64,000 nt of DNA, taken from contig NZ_CP011454.1 of assembly GCF_000695095.2 (NCBI RefSeq), forward strand, positions 3,720,001-3,784,000, given 5' to 3'. Of this stretch, positions 36,901-44,202 are shown one piece after another (positions within the stretch are counted from its first letter, which is position 1; every line of letters begins with the position of its first letter). This stretch comes from Gemmatimonas phototrophica. GTDB taxonomy: Bacteria; Gemmatimonadota; Gemmatimonadetes; Gemmatimonadales; Gemmatimonadaceae. Position numbers and translations under genes: made by a program. The notes under the pieces were generated by a model. It worked only from the letters and a program-made list of their open reading frames with translations. It was not told the origin of the DNA and searched no databases.

Positions 36901-37073
36901 TGCTCCGGCGATGCGCCAGGGTAGATGACCGTGGTGAGCACCACTGGCGGCTGCACCTCGGGGAATTCGTCGGTTTGCAACTGCAGCAGCGCCACCAGTC
37001 CGAAGCCCACCAGCGCCAGCATGGCGACGACGGTGATGAGCGGACGCTTGATGGCAAAATCGGAAATGAACAT
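33909..37073 (-). CDS. RND efflux pump inner-membrane transporter (HAE1/AcrB type)
   Basis: A 1054-residue, twelve-TM RND transporter that drives drug or solute export with protons. The N-terminus MFISDFAIKRPLITVVAML is typical. The proton-relay pair Asp401-Asp402 lies in TM4 (LAIGILIDDAIVVRENI). Two large periplasmic loops follow TM1 and TM7, and GVSLSSGGQVEQQNEVFSSI precedes TM8. Last gene of the tetR-tolC-mfp-rnd operon, 7 bases after the adaptor gene. Overexpression upon loss of TetR repression is the expected behaviour. Confidence 0.95.
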   Translation of the reverse strand: MFISDFAIKRPLITVVAMLALVGFGLVALLQLQTDEFPEVQPPVVLTTVIYPGASPEQVEREVLEPIEEAIQAISGVKSINGEARDGFAQIVTQFVYSKDLQEATQDIRDAISTKRQDLPQEIEEPILRKFNPTDAPIVTLGLSSNTLTPAQLTLLADPGVTREIRAIPGVADVSVTGAVKRELTVNLDPQRLIAAGVSVPQVVGALQQGNLAVPVGRVNGALDERTIRLRGRLDGPQDFMNLVVAEKGGRVVRLGDVATAEDGIEEQRTLALFNGRDAVGIEIKKTKGYSTTAVAEAVIKKVDELDKVLTPQGAKLDVVKNKGTRVTNSVNNVQSALIEGAALTVLVVFVFLNSWRSTVITGLALPVSVLASFVAVYAFGFTLNTMSLLGLSLAIGILIDDAIVVRENIVRHVEMGKDHYTAAREGTDEIGLAVAATTFSIIAVFVPIAFLQGESGQWFKPFALTIACSVLVSLFVSFSLDPMLSAYWPDPHLEEHQKGWLTKLLDRFNNWFNGLANGYRGLIGWALDHPKSMVLLAVSTFVFALAMPAMGWVGGSFFPLEDNAELMMTVETPPGANVDYLRQKVNETLAATDSLQNKEVLYTFVTAGGVSGAVDVASVYLKLKPKGDRLSAGLLGAEELAAKVREDVKRIGGATVSVFTNDFAGQEKQFSLELRGQNKAALQSVADQYLAALKSTPGAVDVGLSTKGQKPELTVQIDRGLAGSLGLSVGQVAQAIRPAFAGLDAGDWVDPSNETRKVMVRLAPEARARGDDLAQLPIAVGQGNSTTLIPLAQVATIKSELGPAVVNHLDRENVIKVQANVAGRSLSEVQADLEKKTASIQLPPGVSLSSGGQVEQQNEVFSSIFIALGVAVALMYLILVVQFGSFLDPISILISLPLSLIGVMGALAITGNTINLMSLIGVILLCGIVAKNAILLIDFAKWAREKNGMPLREALIEAGAIRLRPILMTTFALIAGMVPVALGRGEGAQFRAPLGVAVIGGVITSTVLTLLVIPTFYEIFDKMRTSLARRVGLTPPRTGEFRTFEMPVPDAGD

Positions 37074-37080
37074 GATCAGC

Positions 37081-38250
37081 TCAGTTCTTTGAGGGCTTCG
37101 CCGAATCCGGCGTCACAGCCGTTGACTTGGCAGACGTGCTCTTGGCTGCGGCATCAGTTGGCGCCGACACCGTTACGACCACACCCACCGAGATTCCGCG
37201 GGCAGCGCCCAGCAGCACGGTGTCCCCACCAGCCAGCCCCGACGTGACTTCCACCCGTTCGGCGGCATCGTCGCGCAGTCCCAGCTGTACTTCCACCTTC
37301 TCCACCTTGCCGTTCTTGAGACGCATGACGTTGGACACGATCCCTGTCTGGTCCACGGCCTGTTCGGGAACGAGCACGCCGACGCGCTTCTGCGCGGACA
37401 CCCGCCCCTCCACAAACAACCCGGCCACCAGCACGCCGGCACTATTGGGGATGGAGGCCTGAATGGCGACCTGCTTCGTCTGCGCGTTTACCATGGGCGC
37501 AACACGCGTGATCCGTCCTTCCAGCTCGCGGTCGGCGCCGTTCACGGTGAAGCGCACCGGCGCCCCCACCTTCACGTCGCGCAGGGCGCCAGCCGGCACG
37601 GAGGCCTCCACCCGCAAACTGCGCGGATCAATCACGGTGAACATGGCGCTGCCGGGAGCCACGATGTCACCCGGGCTCACCGACCTTTCTGCCACAATGC
37701 CGCTGAACGGGGCACGGACCTGCGTGTTGCGCAGGTTCTTTTCGGCCGACGACAGCCGCGCATTGGCATCCGCCAACGCCGCCTGGGCGGACAGATTCCC
37801 CCGTTCCGCGCTCTCGACATCGCGCTCGGCAATGGCCCCTGCGGCCACGAGCGCCCGTGCCCGCTGCAGTTCCTTCTCCGCCTGCTGCGCGGCGACCGTG
37901 GCCTGTGTGACACCGGAGCGGGCCGAAATGGCGGCGTCGCGCACGGCGGCATCATCGATGCGAGCCAGCACCGTGCCCTGACTGACCGGCTGCCCCGCAT
38001 CCACCATCACTTGCAGGACCGCGCCGCCCACTTCCGCGCGAATGCGGGCGTCACGATCGGCGGCCAACGTGCCGGAGATGGCCGGGCCGCTCGACAACGT
38101 GTCCACCGTCGCCACCGAAATGTTGTCCGGCCCGATGATCTGCGCGGCATTGGCCGCTTCGGGGGCGGCATTGTCGGCCGATTTGCCACACGCAGCAGCC
38201 GTGAGCGCCAGCAAGGCGAGCGGCGCCGTTCTACGCACCATATTGATCAT
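37081..38250 (-). CDS. RND efflux periplasmic adaptor lipoprotein (membrane fusion protein)
   Basis: A 389-residue HlyD/MFP adaptor. Lipoprotein signal LALTAAAC (Cys21). Order: barrel-sandwich half (RIRAEVGGAVLQVMVDAGQPVSQG), alpha-hairpin (about 105-175, VAAQQAEKELQRARALVAAG), second half (VRAPFSGIVAERSVSPGDIV), beta-barrel, membrane-proximal domain, and an Ala/Ser/Thr/Lys-rich tail. It links the RND pump to the TolC-like channel. The ATG overlaps the tolC-like stop (ATGA). Confidence 0.94.
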   Translation of the reverse strand: MINMVRRTAPLALLALTAAACGKSADNAAPEAANAAQIIGPDNISVATVDTLSSGPAISGTLAADRDARIRAEVGGAVLQVMVDAGQPVSQGTVLARIDDAAVRDAAISARSGVTQATVAAQQAEKELQRARALVAAGAIAERDVESAERGNLSAQAALADANARLSSAEKNLRNTQVRAPFSGIVAERSVSPGDIVAPGSAMFTVIDPRSLRVEASVPAGALRDVKVGAPVRFTVNGADRELEGRITRVAPMVNAQTKQVAIQASIPNSAGVLVAGLFVEGRVSAQKRVGVLVPEQAVDQTGIVSNVMRLKNGKVEKVEVQLGLRDDAAERVEVTSGLAGGDTVLLGAARGISVGVVVTVSAPTDAAAKSTSAKSTAVTPDSAKPSKN

Positions 38251-39842
38251 CGCGAGATTCCAGAGTTCGTGGAGGCCGACGGCGCGGCGGACGCGCTGCC
38301 GGCCTGCGACAGCGGAAGGTAGGGAAGCAGTTCGAGACGCTTGCGCGCCACTTGCAGGTCACGTGCGGCGCGCGCCCGATTGGCGAGGGCTTGCTGCAAC
38401 TGCACGCGTGTTTCGGACAATTCGAGCTGGGTGGAGATCCCTTCGCGGAAACGCACTTCGGCAATCTCGTACGCGCGCTGGGCCTGTTCCGCCGTGCCGA
38501 TACTGGCTTGCCAGTTCGTTTCCGCTTCGGTGAGCTGCAATGCTCCCAGGCGGGCGTCGAGCGTGGCGCCTTCTTCGGCCAGCTTGAGTCGTTGACGGGC
38601 TTCGATCACGCCAGCTTCCGCGGCCACGATTTCGCTGCGGATCCGCCCGCCGGTAAAGAGCGGATACGACAACCCGATCCCAACCGTCCAGTTGGGGAAG
38701 AAGTCGCCCAGACTCCTGGGGAGCGCATTGACGGGATACGCCAGCCGCTGATAGTTCGTCGAGACAGACAGTTGGGGAAGTCGCTGCGACTTGGTGGACT
38801 TGAGCTGCAGCTGCGCCACTTCCACACTCTTGAGCGCCTGCCGCACCGCCGCTCGCGCCCGCGCCGTGGTATCAGTTGCGGCCACCACACTGGCCACATT
38901 GCTCTGCACGCGCGGATCAAGCGCCAGGACTTGCGCGACATCCACAGTCACCGATGTGATCGGCGCGGAGGGCAGTGCGGCAGGCGCCGGCGTTTCCGCG
39001 ATGCTGTCGGTAAGCATGAGCAGTTGCGTGGCCGGCAAGTCGAGCAACTGCCGTAAGCGCAGCAGGGCGGTTTCCCGATTGGTCCGAGCCTGCAACAGCT
39101 GCGGGCGCTGGTTGTCGCGCGTCACCCGCGCGCGAATCAGCTCGAATTCACTCGTGGAACCCACGTTGCGCGTGAGTTGCACCTGCCGCAGCGTGCGCTC
39201 GGCCTGCACAAAGGCACTGTCAGCAATGGTGGAGAGCCGCTCGGTCAGTAACGCATCATAGTACGCCTGCGTGACATCGAGCTGCACCTGCGCTTCGGCG
39301 CTCGTGATTCCGATTTCGGCCGACTCACGTGCCGTCTTGGCGGCGCGCAGATCGGACATTATACGGCCGCCCGTGTACAACGGCTGACTGGCCGTGAGTC
39401 CGAAATTCAGGTTGTACTGCGAGGCAAAGATGCGGGTGATGGGATTGTCAGCAAGCGACGTGGTGTCGCTGCCTCCACCGGTGTTGGCGCCGCTGTTGCC
39501 GGACCCACTACGCTCGCTAATGGCGGCAAACTGGTTCTGCAGCTGCTTCTGCCAATTGAGCGACGTGCTGACCTGCGGCAACAGCGCGGAACGGCGTTGC
39601 CCCACTTGCCCACGGGCCCGCTGTTCGCCGGCGCGTGCGAGGGCCACGTTTTCGCTGGTCCCCTTGGCCAACGCCAGCGCGTCACTCAACGAGAGCGCCC
39701 GCGGCGCCGCTGAAGGCGCCGACTGCGCGGACAACGCGGCGGGCAGGGCCAGCCAAAGCGTGCACGCGGCGGGCAGTGCCGCCGCGCGTATCAGAGATGA
39801 GAGTGCCGAGCGCGGTGTGCGGGCACGGGAAGAAGCGATCAT
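38247..39842 (-). CDS. TolC-family outer-membrane efflux channel
   Basis: A 531-residue outer-membrane factor with signal peptide ending PAALSAQ. Two repeats with long helical hairpins are visible: ALSLSDALALAKGTSENVAL, SLSYPLFTGGRIRSEIVAA and NFGLTASQPLYTGGRIMSDL show the paired TGG(R) turn motifs of the family. The C-terminal half ends LQQALANRARAARDLQVA. It forms the trimeric exit duct for the adaptor and pump encoded next. The ATG overlaps the TetR stop (ATGA). Confidence 0.93.
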   Translation of the reverse strand: MIASSRARTPRSALSSLIRAAALPAACTLWLALPAALSAQSAPSAAPRALSLSDALALAKGTSENVALARAGEQRARGQVGQRRSALLPQVSTSLNWQKQLQNQFAAISERSGSGNSGANTGGGSDTTSLADNPITRIFASQYNLNFGLTASQPLYTGGRIMSDLRAAKTARESAEIGITSAEAQVQLDVTQAYYDALLTERLSTIADSAFVQAERTLRQVQLTRNVGSTSEFELIRARVTRDNQRPQLLQARTNRETALLRLRQLLDLPATQLLMLTDSIAETPAPAALPSAPITSVTVDVAQVLALDPRVQSNVASVVAATDTTARARAAVRQALKSVEVAQLQLKSTKSQRLPQLSVSTNYQRLAYPVNALPRSLGDFFPNWTVGIGLSYPLFTGGRIRSEIVAAEAGVIEARQRLKLAEEGATLDARLGALQLTEAETNWQASIGTAEQAQRAYEIAEVRFREGISTQLELSETRVQLQQALANRARAARDLQVARKRLELLPYLPLSQAGSASAAPSASTNSGISR

Positions 39843-40495
39843 GCGGATGGTATGGGCTGAGGCAACGCGGAAGACGGTGCGTGTGCCGAAAGCGTCGCGG
39901 GTTCGTGCAGCGCGCCGAGGCCGCGCAGAAAGAGCCGGACGTAGGACCGCAGGCTGCCTTCTGCGGGTTGGGTGAACATGAAGGGCATGACATCGCGGTT
40001 CATGCCATCGGCAAAGACCGCGCCCATCAACATCGTGACGGCCGCTTCCATGTCGGCCGCCGATACCGCCTCGTGGTCGCCAATGAATCCCTGCGCGCGC
40101 AGCTGCAGGACATAGGCGCGCAACTGTGCCATGGCCCCGTTGGGACTTTCCGTGGCACAGGTCACGAGGTGTGGATGCTCCTGAACGTCAGACATCATCT
40201 GGCGGATGAGCGGACGCTTGCTGCACGTCTCCTGGTGGTGAGCCTGTGCCCACACCACGAGCTCCTGCTCGGGATGCTGAGGCACTTCCGGAAGCGTCAT
40301 GCCTTCCTTGGGCGCCGCGAGATCGCGCATCATCTGTTCGAGCAGCGCGTCCTTGGCCCCGAACTGACGGAAGAGCGTGACTTCATTGACGCCGGCTTCC
40401 TCGGCGATGCGCTTGGTGGTCGCCCCGCGCCACCCGTGCTGGGTGTAGATGCGGGCCGCCGCCTGGAGTATTCGGTTTCGATGATCGTCAATCAT
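39839..40495 (-). CDS. TetR-family transcriptional regulator of the efflux operon
   Basis: A 218-residue repressor. The N-terminal helix-turn-helix is textbook: RILQAAARIYTQHGWRGATT, KRIAEEAGVNEVTLFRQFGA. The C-terminal ligand domain is unclassified. It is first in the operon and probably autoregulates: two palindromic operators overlap the -35 and spacer of its promoter. The ATG at 40495 lies 7 bases after the -10 hexamer, so the transcript is probably leaderless, consistent with the lack of a Shine-Dalgarno. A TTG further upstream is inside the operator and is rejected as start. Confidence 0.92.
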   Translation of the reverse strand: MIDDHRNRILQAAARIYTQHGWRGATTKRIAEEAGVNEVTLFRQFGAKDALLEQMMRDLAAPKEGMTLPEVPQHPEQELVVWAQAHHQETCSKRPLIRQMMSDVQEHPHLVTCATESPNGAMAQLRAYVLQLRAQGFIGDHEAVSAADMEAAVTMLMGAVFADGMNRDVMPFMFTQPAEGSLRSYVRLFLRGLGALHEPATLSAHAPSSALPQPIPSA

Positions 40496-40502
40496 GAGCG
40501 AA

Positions 40503-40542
40503 TTGATAAGCAAGCACCTGCTTGCACGCAAGTAGGTACTTG
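40503..40542 (-). promoter_or_regulatory. Promoter and twin TetR operators of the efflux operon
   Basis: On the minus strand: -35 TTGCGT (40531-40526), 17-bp spacer, -10 TATCAA (40508-40503), then 7 bases to the TetR ATG. Two dyads overlie it: CAAGCACCTGCTTG (40511-40524) inside the spacer and CAAGTAGGTACTTG (40529-40542) over the -35. They share CAAGNANNTNCTTG and their centres are 18 bp apart. This geometry is classic for steric repression by a TetR dimer pair. Confidence 0.75.
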
Positions 40543-40829
40543 CTTTATTGGATTTGGAACGTCGTTAGGTGAGAACAACGGGCACACGACGGTGTGGGTT
40601 TCATGTCGGACCGGTCCGGTCGGCGGCCGTACCCTTTGTTAGGCGGCGGTGTCAACAGCGCGTGTTGGGCTCAGACTGCCGGAGCGCCGGGAGATCATCG
40701 GTACGGCTGCGTTGGCGTGCGGCGCCGGTGCGCTCTATTGTTCGCTGATACGCCTCCACGTAACCGCTGAAGTGCAGGCCCCCGTGGGTTGGCGATGGAT
40801 TTCTCTCTCCGTGTGACACTGGAGCGTCT
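40543..40829. other. Intergenic stretch between efflux operon and XdhC-like gene
   Basis: Together with the operator region this gap of 334 bases (40496-40829) has no gene I can support. It contains a 12-bp palindrome CGGACCGGTCCG (40607-40618) and GGAG (40821-40824), the ribosome-binding site of the next gene. No terminator or RNA structure stands out. Confidence 0.5.
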
Positions 40830-42062
40830 GTGACCGGCTTCGTCGAACTCGCGCGTGCGGCGCAGGCAGCGCGTCAGGCGCGCCCCCAGGTGCCGTTGGC
40901 GCTCGCCACGCTGGTTCAGGTGGATGGGTCGTCCTATCGGCAGCCGGGGGCTCGGATGCTGGTGGACGCTGAGGGACGGGTTCTGGCCGGCGCCATCAGC
41001 GGGGGGTGCCTGGAGGGGGACGTGGCGGCGCGGGCCGCCGAGGTGTGTGCCAGCGGACGGGCGGCGCGCCTCATGTATGATTTGCGTGCCGACCTGGAAA
41101 CCATCTGGGGGTTCGGGGCGAAGTGCGACGGGATCGCCCACCTGCTGCTGGAGCCGCTTACGGATTGGCGGTGGATGGCCCAGGCGGAAGCGGTCCGAGG
41201 CCGTCGTCTTGGCGGGGCCGTGGTCACGCTGCTGGACAGTCATGGAGGCGGCGCCACCTGCGCGTTGCTTGACGGTGATCCGTCGCCAGCCAAATGGCAC
41301 GTCCTGCACGATGATGCGCGGCTGCTTTCGCTGCCGGAGCTCCTTCCGCTGGCCCATTCGACGATGCGCACCGGGCATGCGTTGCTGCACACGGTCGCCG
41401 ATGAAATGACCGTGTTCATCGAGCCGCTGGTACCGGCCATCGCCCTGCATTGTGTGGGCGCCAGTCGTGGCGCCGAAGCCATTGCCCGTATTGCCCACAC
41501 CATGGGCTGGCAGGTCACGATACTCGATCATCGCCCGGCGCTCCTGGACGAATTGGATCTCCCCGAGGGCGTGATGCGGCGTCGGGTACGGCAGTTGGAG
41601 GCGGTGCACAGTGCCTTGGCGGAGCTCCCGCATGACGCTCGGTCCGCGGTGGTGTTGCTGTCGCACATCTTCGATGTGGACAGCGCCTGGATGACGGCCA
41701 CCTTGCCGTTGCCCTTGGGGTATGTGGGGGTGCTGGGATCACGCAAACGGGCCGGGCAACTGGTGGAGCATGCCGAAGGCGTGCTCGCCGCGCGGGGCAC
41801 GCCGCTCACGGCTCGCCTGCGCCACAAGCTGTATGCCCCCATCGGCCTGGATCTGGGTGGAGAAAGTCCTGCGTCTATTGCCTTGGCCGCGATCGCCGAG
41901 ATTGAAGCGGTTATGCATGCACGGCCGGCTGGTTTTCTGCGGGAGCGGCAAAGCCCCATTCACAGCCGCACGCCGTCGCCGCGGGTGCTGGAGCGCGACC
42001 AAGCGCCCACGCTCCCGGAGGTGCCCCTGCGCTGCGAACTGCCAGAGCATCCGGCTGAGTAA
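40830..42062 (+). CDS. XdhC/CoxI-family molybdoenzyme maturation protein
   Basis: A 410-residue protein with both parts of the family: the N-terminal XdhC_CoxI domain (DGSSYRQPGARMLVDAEG, AISGGCLEGDVAARAAEV) and a C-terminal Rossmann-like domain (IALHCVGASRGAEAIARIAH, then LPLGYVGVLGSRKRAGQL and LYAPIGLDLGGESPASIALA). These proteins insert sulfurated molybdenum cofactor into xanthine dehydrogenase or CO dehydrogenase-type enzymes. The target enzyme is not in the window. GTG start with GGAG five bases upstream. The next gene encodes a cofactor nucleotidyltransferase-like domain, matching the molybdopterin theme. Confidence 0.88.
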   Translation: MTGFVELARAAQAARQARPQVPLALATLVQVDGSSYRQPGARMLVDAEGRVLAGAISGGCLEGDVAARAAEVCASGRAARLMYDLRADLETIWGFGAKCDGIAHLLLEPLTDWRWMAQAEAVRGRRLGGAVVTLLDSHGGGATCALLDGDPSPAKWHVLHDDARLLSLPELLPLAHSTMRTGHALLHTVADEMTVFIEPLVPAIALHCVGASRGAEAIARIAHTMGWQVTILDHRPALLDELDLPEGVMRRRVRQLEAVHSALAELPHDARSAVVLLSHIFDVDSAWMTATLPLPLGYVGVLGSRKRAGQLVEHAEGVLAARGTPLTARLRHKLYAPIGLDLGGESPASIALAAIAEIEAVMHARPAGFLRERQSPIHSRTPSPRVLERDQAPTLPEVPLRCELPEHPAE

Positions 42063-42082
42063 CGCCGATCATCACGCACGGC

Positions 42083-43258
42083 ATGTCGGACGAGAGCGTC
42101 GCCTTGGACCGGACCGCATCGCCAGCAGTCGTGGGGCTGCTGCTGGCCGCGGGCGCGTCACAACGCCTCGGCGAGCCCAAACAGTTGCTGCTCGATGACG
42201 GTGGGACGCCGGCCGTGGTCCGCATGGCGAGGGCGCTTCGGGATGCAGGGTGTGCCCCCGTGGTGGTGGTGGTGGGCGCACACGCCCCGGAGGTGATGAG
42301 CGCACTGGCCGGGGAGGCGGTCCACGTGGCTGTGCATGACGGGTGGACCGATGGCATGGGATCATCGATTGCGGCCGGCATTGGCGCTGCCCGGGAGTGG
42401 TCACCTGACGCACCCGGTGTGTTGATCGCGGCGTGCGACATGCCGACGGTGAACGCCGAACATTGTGCGAAATTGCTAGGTGCTTTTAACGGGAATACCC
42501 GTGTAGCGTCGCTGTATAGCCGCGATGATGGCGCTCGGGTGCGCGGAATTCCTGCGGTGTTGCCGCGTGCCGACTGGGACTGGCTGGCCGCTCTTGCCGG
42601 CGATCAGGGGGCTCGACCGCTGCTGCAGCAGACGGAAACACTTACGGTTTTTCTTCGGGATGGGCATTTTGATCTCGACACCCCGGGCGATGTCGCCCGG
42701 TGGCGCCGCGCGGTGCGCACTCCGCCCACCCCGCCCTTTCCCGAGACCAGGAGCACCCCCATGTCAAAGCTGTCGCAGACGGTCCTGATGGACCTCGACC
42801 AGGAGTTTGCCGGCACCCGGCGCATGTTTGAGCGATTGCCCGTCGACAAGCTGGACTTCACGCCGCACGCCAAAAGCTGGCCGCTAGGCAAGCTCGCCAT
42901 TCACCTGCTCGACCCGGGGCTCTGGGGTACCGTGACTTGCACCACGACCGAGCTGGCGTTTGATGGTCCGATGCCCGCCAAGGTGGACCCCAAAACGATC
43001 GACGACTTTCTCGCCATTCACGACGAGCGCGTGGCCCAATTCAAGTCCGTCCTGGCCACCATGTCCGACGCCGACCTGCAGGTTACCTGGCAGGCCACCA
43101 TGGGCGGCCACCCCGTCATGAGCATGCCACGCATTGCCGTGCTCCGCTCCGTCGTGCTGAATCACATGATTCACCACCGAGCCCAGATGACCATGTACTA
43201 CCGCCTGCTGGAGGTCCCAGTGCCGGGGCTCTTCGGACCGTCTGCAGACGAACAATAA
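42083..43258 (+). CDS. Fusion of MocA-like nucleotidyltransferase and DinB-family domain
   Basis: 391 residues in one frame. Residues about 15-215 are a MobA/MocA-type NTP transferase: VGLLLAAGASQRLGEPKQLL, a Mg-binding Asp in AACDMPTVN, VRGIPAVLPRADW and GDQGARPLLQQ; such enzymes make molybdopterin cytosine dinucleotide. After a Pro/Thr-rich linker (VRTPPTPPFPETRSTP) comes a DinB-like four-helix domain from Met227 (MSKLSQTVLMDLDQEF, with LAIHLLDPGLWG and VLNHMIHHRAQMTMYYRLL). An internal ATG (42761) with AGGAG seven bases upstream begins exactly at the DinB domain. It may be a true fusion, two overlapping products, or two genes joined by loss of a stop. Confidence 0.8.
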   Translation: MSDESVALDRTASPAVVGLLLAAGASQRLGEPKQLLLDDGGTPAVVRMARALRDAGCAPVVVVVGAHAPEVMSALAGEAVHVAVHDGWTDGMGSSIAAGIGAAREWSPDAPGVLIAACDMPTVNAEHCAKLLGAFNGNTRVASLYSRDDGARVRGIPAVLPRADWDWLAALAGDQGARPLLQQTETLTVFLRDGHFDLDTPGDVARWRRAVRTPPTPPFPETRSTPMSKLSQTVLMDLDQEFAGTRRMFERLPVDKLDFTPHAKSWPLGKLAIHLLDPGLWGTVTCTTTELAFDGPMPAKVDPKTIDDFLAIHDERVAQFKSVLATMSDADLQVTWQATMGGHPVMSMPRIAVLRSVVLNHMIHHRAQMTMYYRLLEVPVPGLFGPSADEQ

Positions 43259-43264
43259 AGCTGT

Positions 43265-43387
43265 GTAACTGCGTTATGGATGACGGCGTTCTGGGTTATC
43301 GGGTTAACTCGTAACGGCGGGTCGCTGTCCCCCGCTGTTATCGCTTACCCGATAACCCAGAACGCCGTCATCCATAACGCCTTTACC
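43265..43387. repeat. Inverted-repeat element, copy B (perfect 34-bp arms)
   Basis: 123 bp. The arms 43271-43304 and 43347-43380 are perfectly complementary over 34 bp and surround 42 bp. The ends read GTAACTGCGTTATGG and, on the other strand, GGTAAAGGCGTTATGG. It lies between the convergent fusion gene (stop at 43258) and the Spy-like gene, whose stop codon TAA (43385-43383) is part of the element. The arm sequence differs from copies A and C (GGATGACGGCGTTCTGGG replaces one GGGTTAT unit). Confidence 0.9.
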
Positions 43388-43985
43388 GCCGTCTCCGCAG
43401 TTCGTCCGGGCCAAACCGCTCATTCGGCCCTCTGCCTCCGCGCATCATCCCGCGCTGCTGGCCCCGTCCGCCGCGCATCTGCTGGCGCATCTGTCCGCGC
43501 CGCTGCTGTTGCCAATTGTCCAGCTTGGTCTTCTGCGAGGCCGTGAGTACGCCGCGCACCTCCTGACGCTGCTTGAGCCCCGCAATCATGCGCTCGTTGC
43601 GCATGGCGCTCATCCGATCAAGCGCGGCCCTGGCTTTGGACATATTGCCATCGCCCTGCATGGCCTCCATGAGATCCGCCCGCGCCCTCAGCTGATCGGC
43701 GGCGTTGATCTTTGGCGCCGCACTGTTCTGCAGCGACTGGAGCTTCTGGACCTGCTCATCCGTGAGTTCGAGCTGGCTGCGCATGCGCAACAGCATGGCG
43801 GCCGGATTGCCACGGCCCTCTGGGCGTCCTTCCGGACCGCCCGCGCGCCGCCCACCCATTGGCGCGCCCTGCCCATCGCGGGGACGCGGGCCAGGGGCCC
43901 CAGTGGCACCTTGCGCCTGCAGCGGAGATACAAAGGCCAGGCCAACGAGTGTGGCCGCCAACAACTGGGAACGGATATATGTCAT
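43383..43985 (-). CDS. Spy/CpxP-like periplasmic protein (LTXXQ motifs)
   Basis: A 200-residue exported protein, signal peptide MTYIRSQLLAATLVGLAFVS ending PLQAQ. A Gly/Pro/Arg-rich stretch (about 26-62) is followed by a helical core with two LTxxQ-type motifs (LELTDEQVQKLQSL and VLTASQKTKLDNW) as in Spy and CpxP periplasmic chaperones. It ends in a Gly/Arg/Met-rich tail. It probably buffers envelope stress. The ATG at 43985 has GGAAGGG five bases upstream; an upstream TTG is rejected. The stop lies inside repeat element B. Confidence 0.8.
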   Translation of the reverse strand: MTYIRSQLLAATLVGLAFVSPLQAQGATGAPGPRPRDGQGAPMGGRRAGGPEGRPEGRGNPAAMLLRMRSQLELTDEQVQKLQSLQNSAAPKINAADQLRARADLMEAMQGDGNMSKARAALDRMSAMRNERMIAGLKQRQEVRGVLTASQKTKLDNWQQQRRGQMRQQMRGGRGQQRGMMRGGRGPNERFGPDELRRRR

Positions 43986-44202
43986 GGGACCCTTCCGGTT
44001 AAGTGTTGCAGTCGCCAAGCCGGCGCCCGCTTCACCCTGTTGGACGCCGTTCCGAACCCGGTGTTAAGGACCACGCATCGCGGGACGCGTTCACAACATC
44101 CGAGCGGTACGCTGCGTCTACAGTGGACGGCACGCCGTTCAGGCTGCACTGTCTGACATGCGGGTTGATGTGCGTTTACTGCCCCTCACCGGTTGAGAGC
44201 AC

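Noticed and set aside
40607-40618. Palindrome CGGACCGGTCCG as an operator
   Set aside because: Short GC-rich palindromes are expected often in this composition; no second copy or promoter elements nearby.
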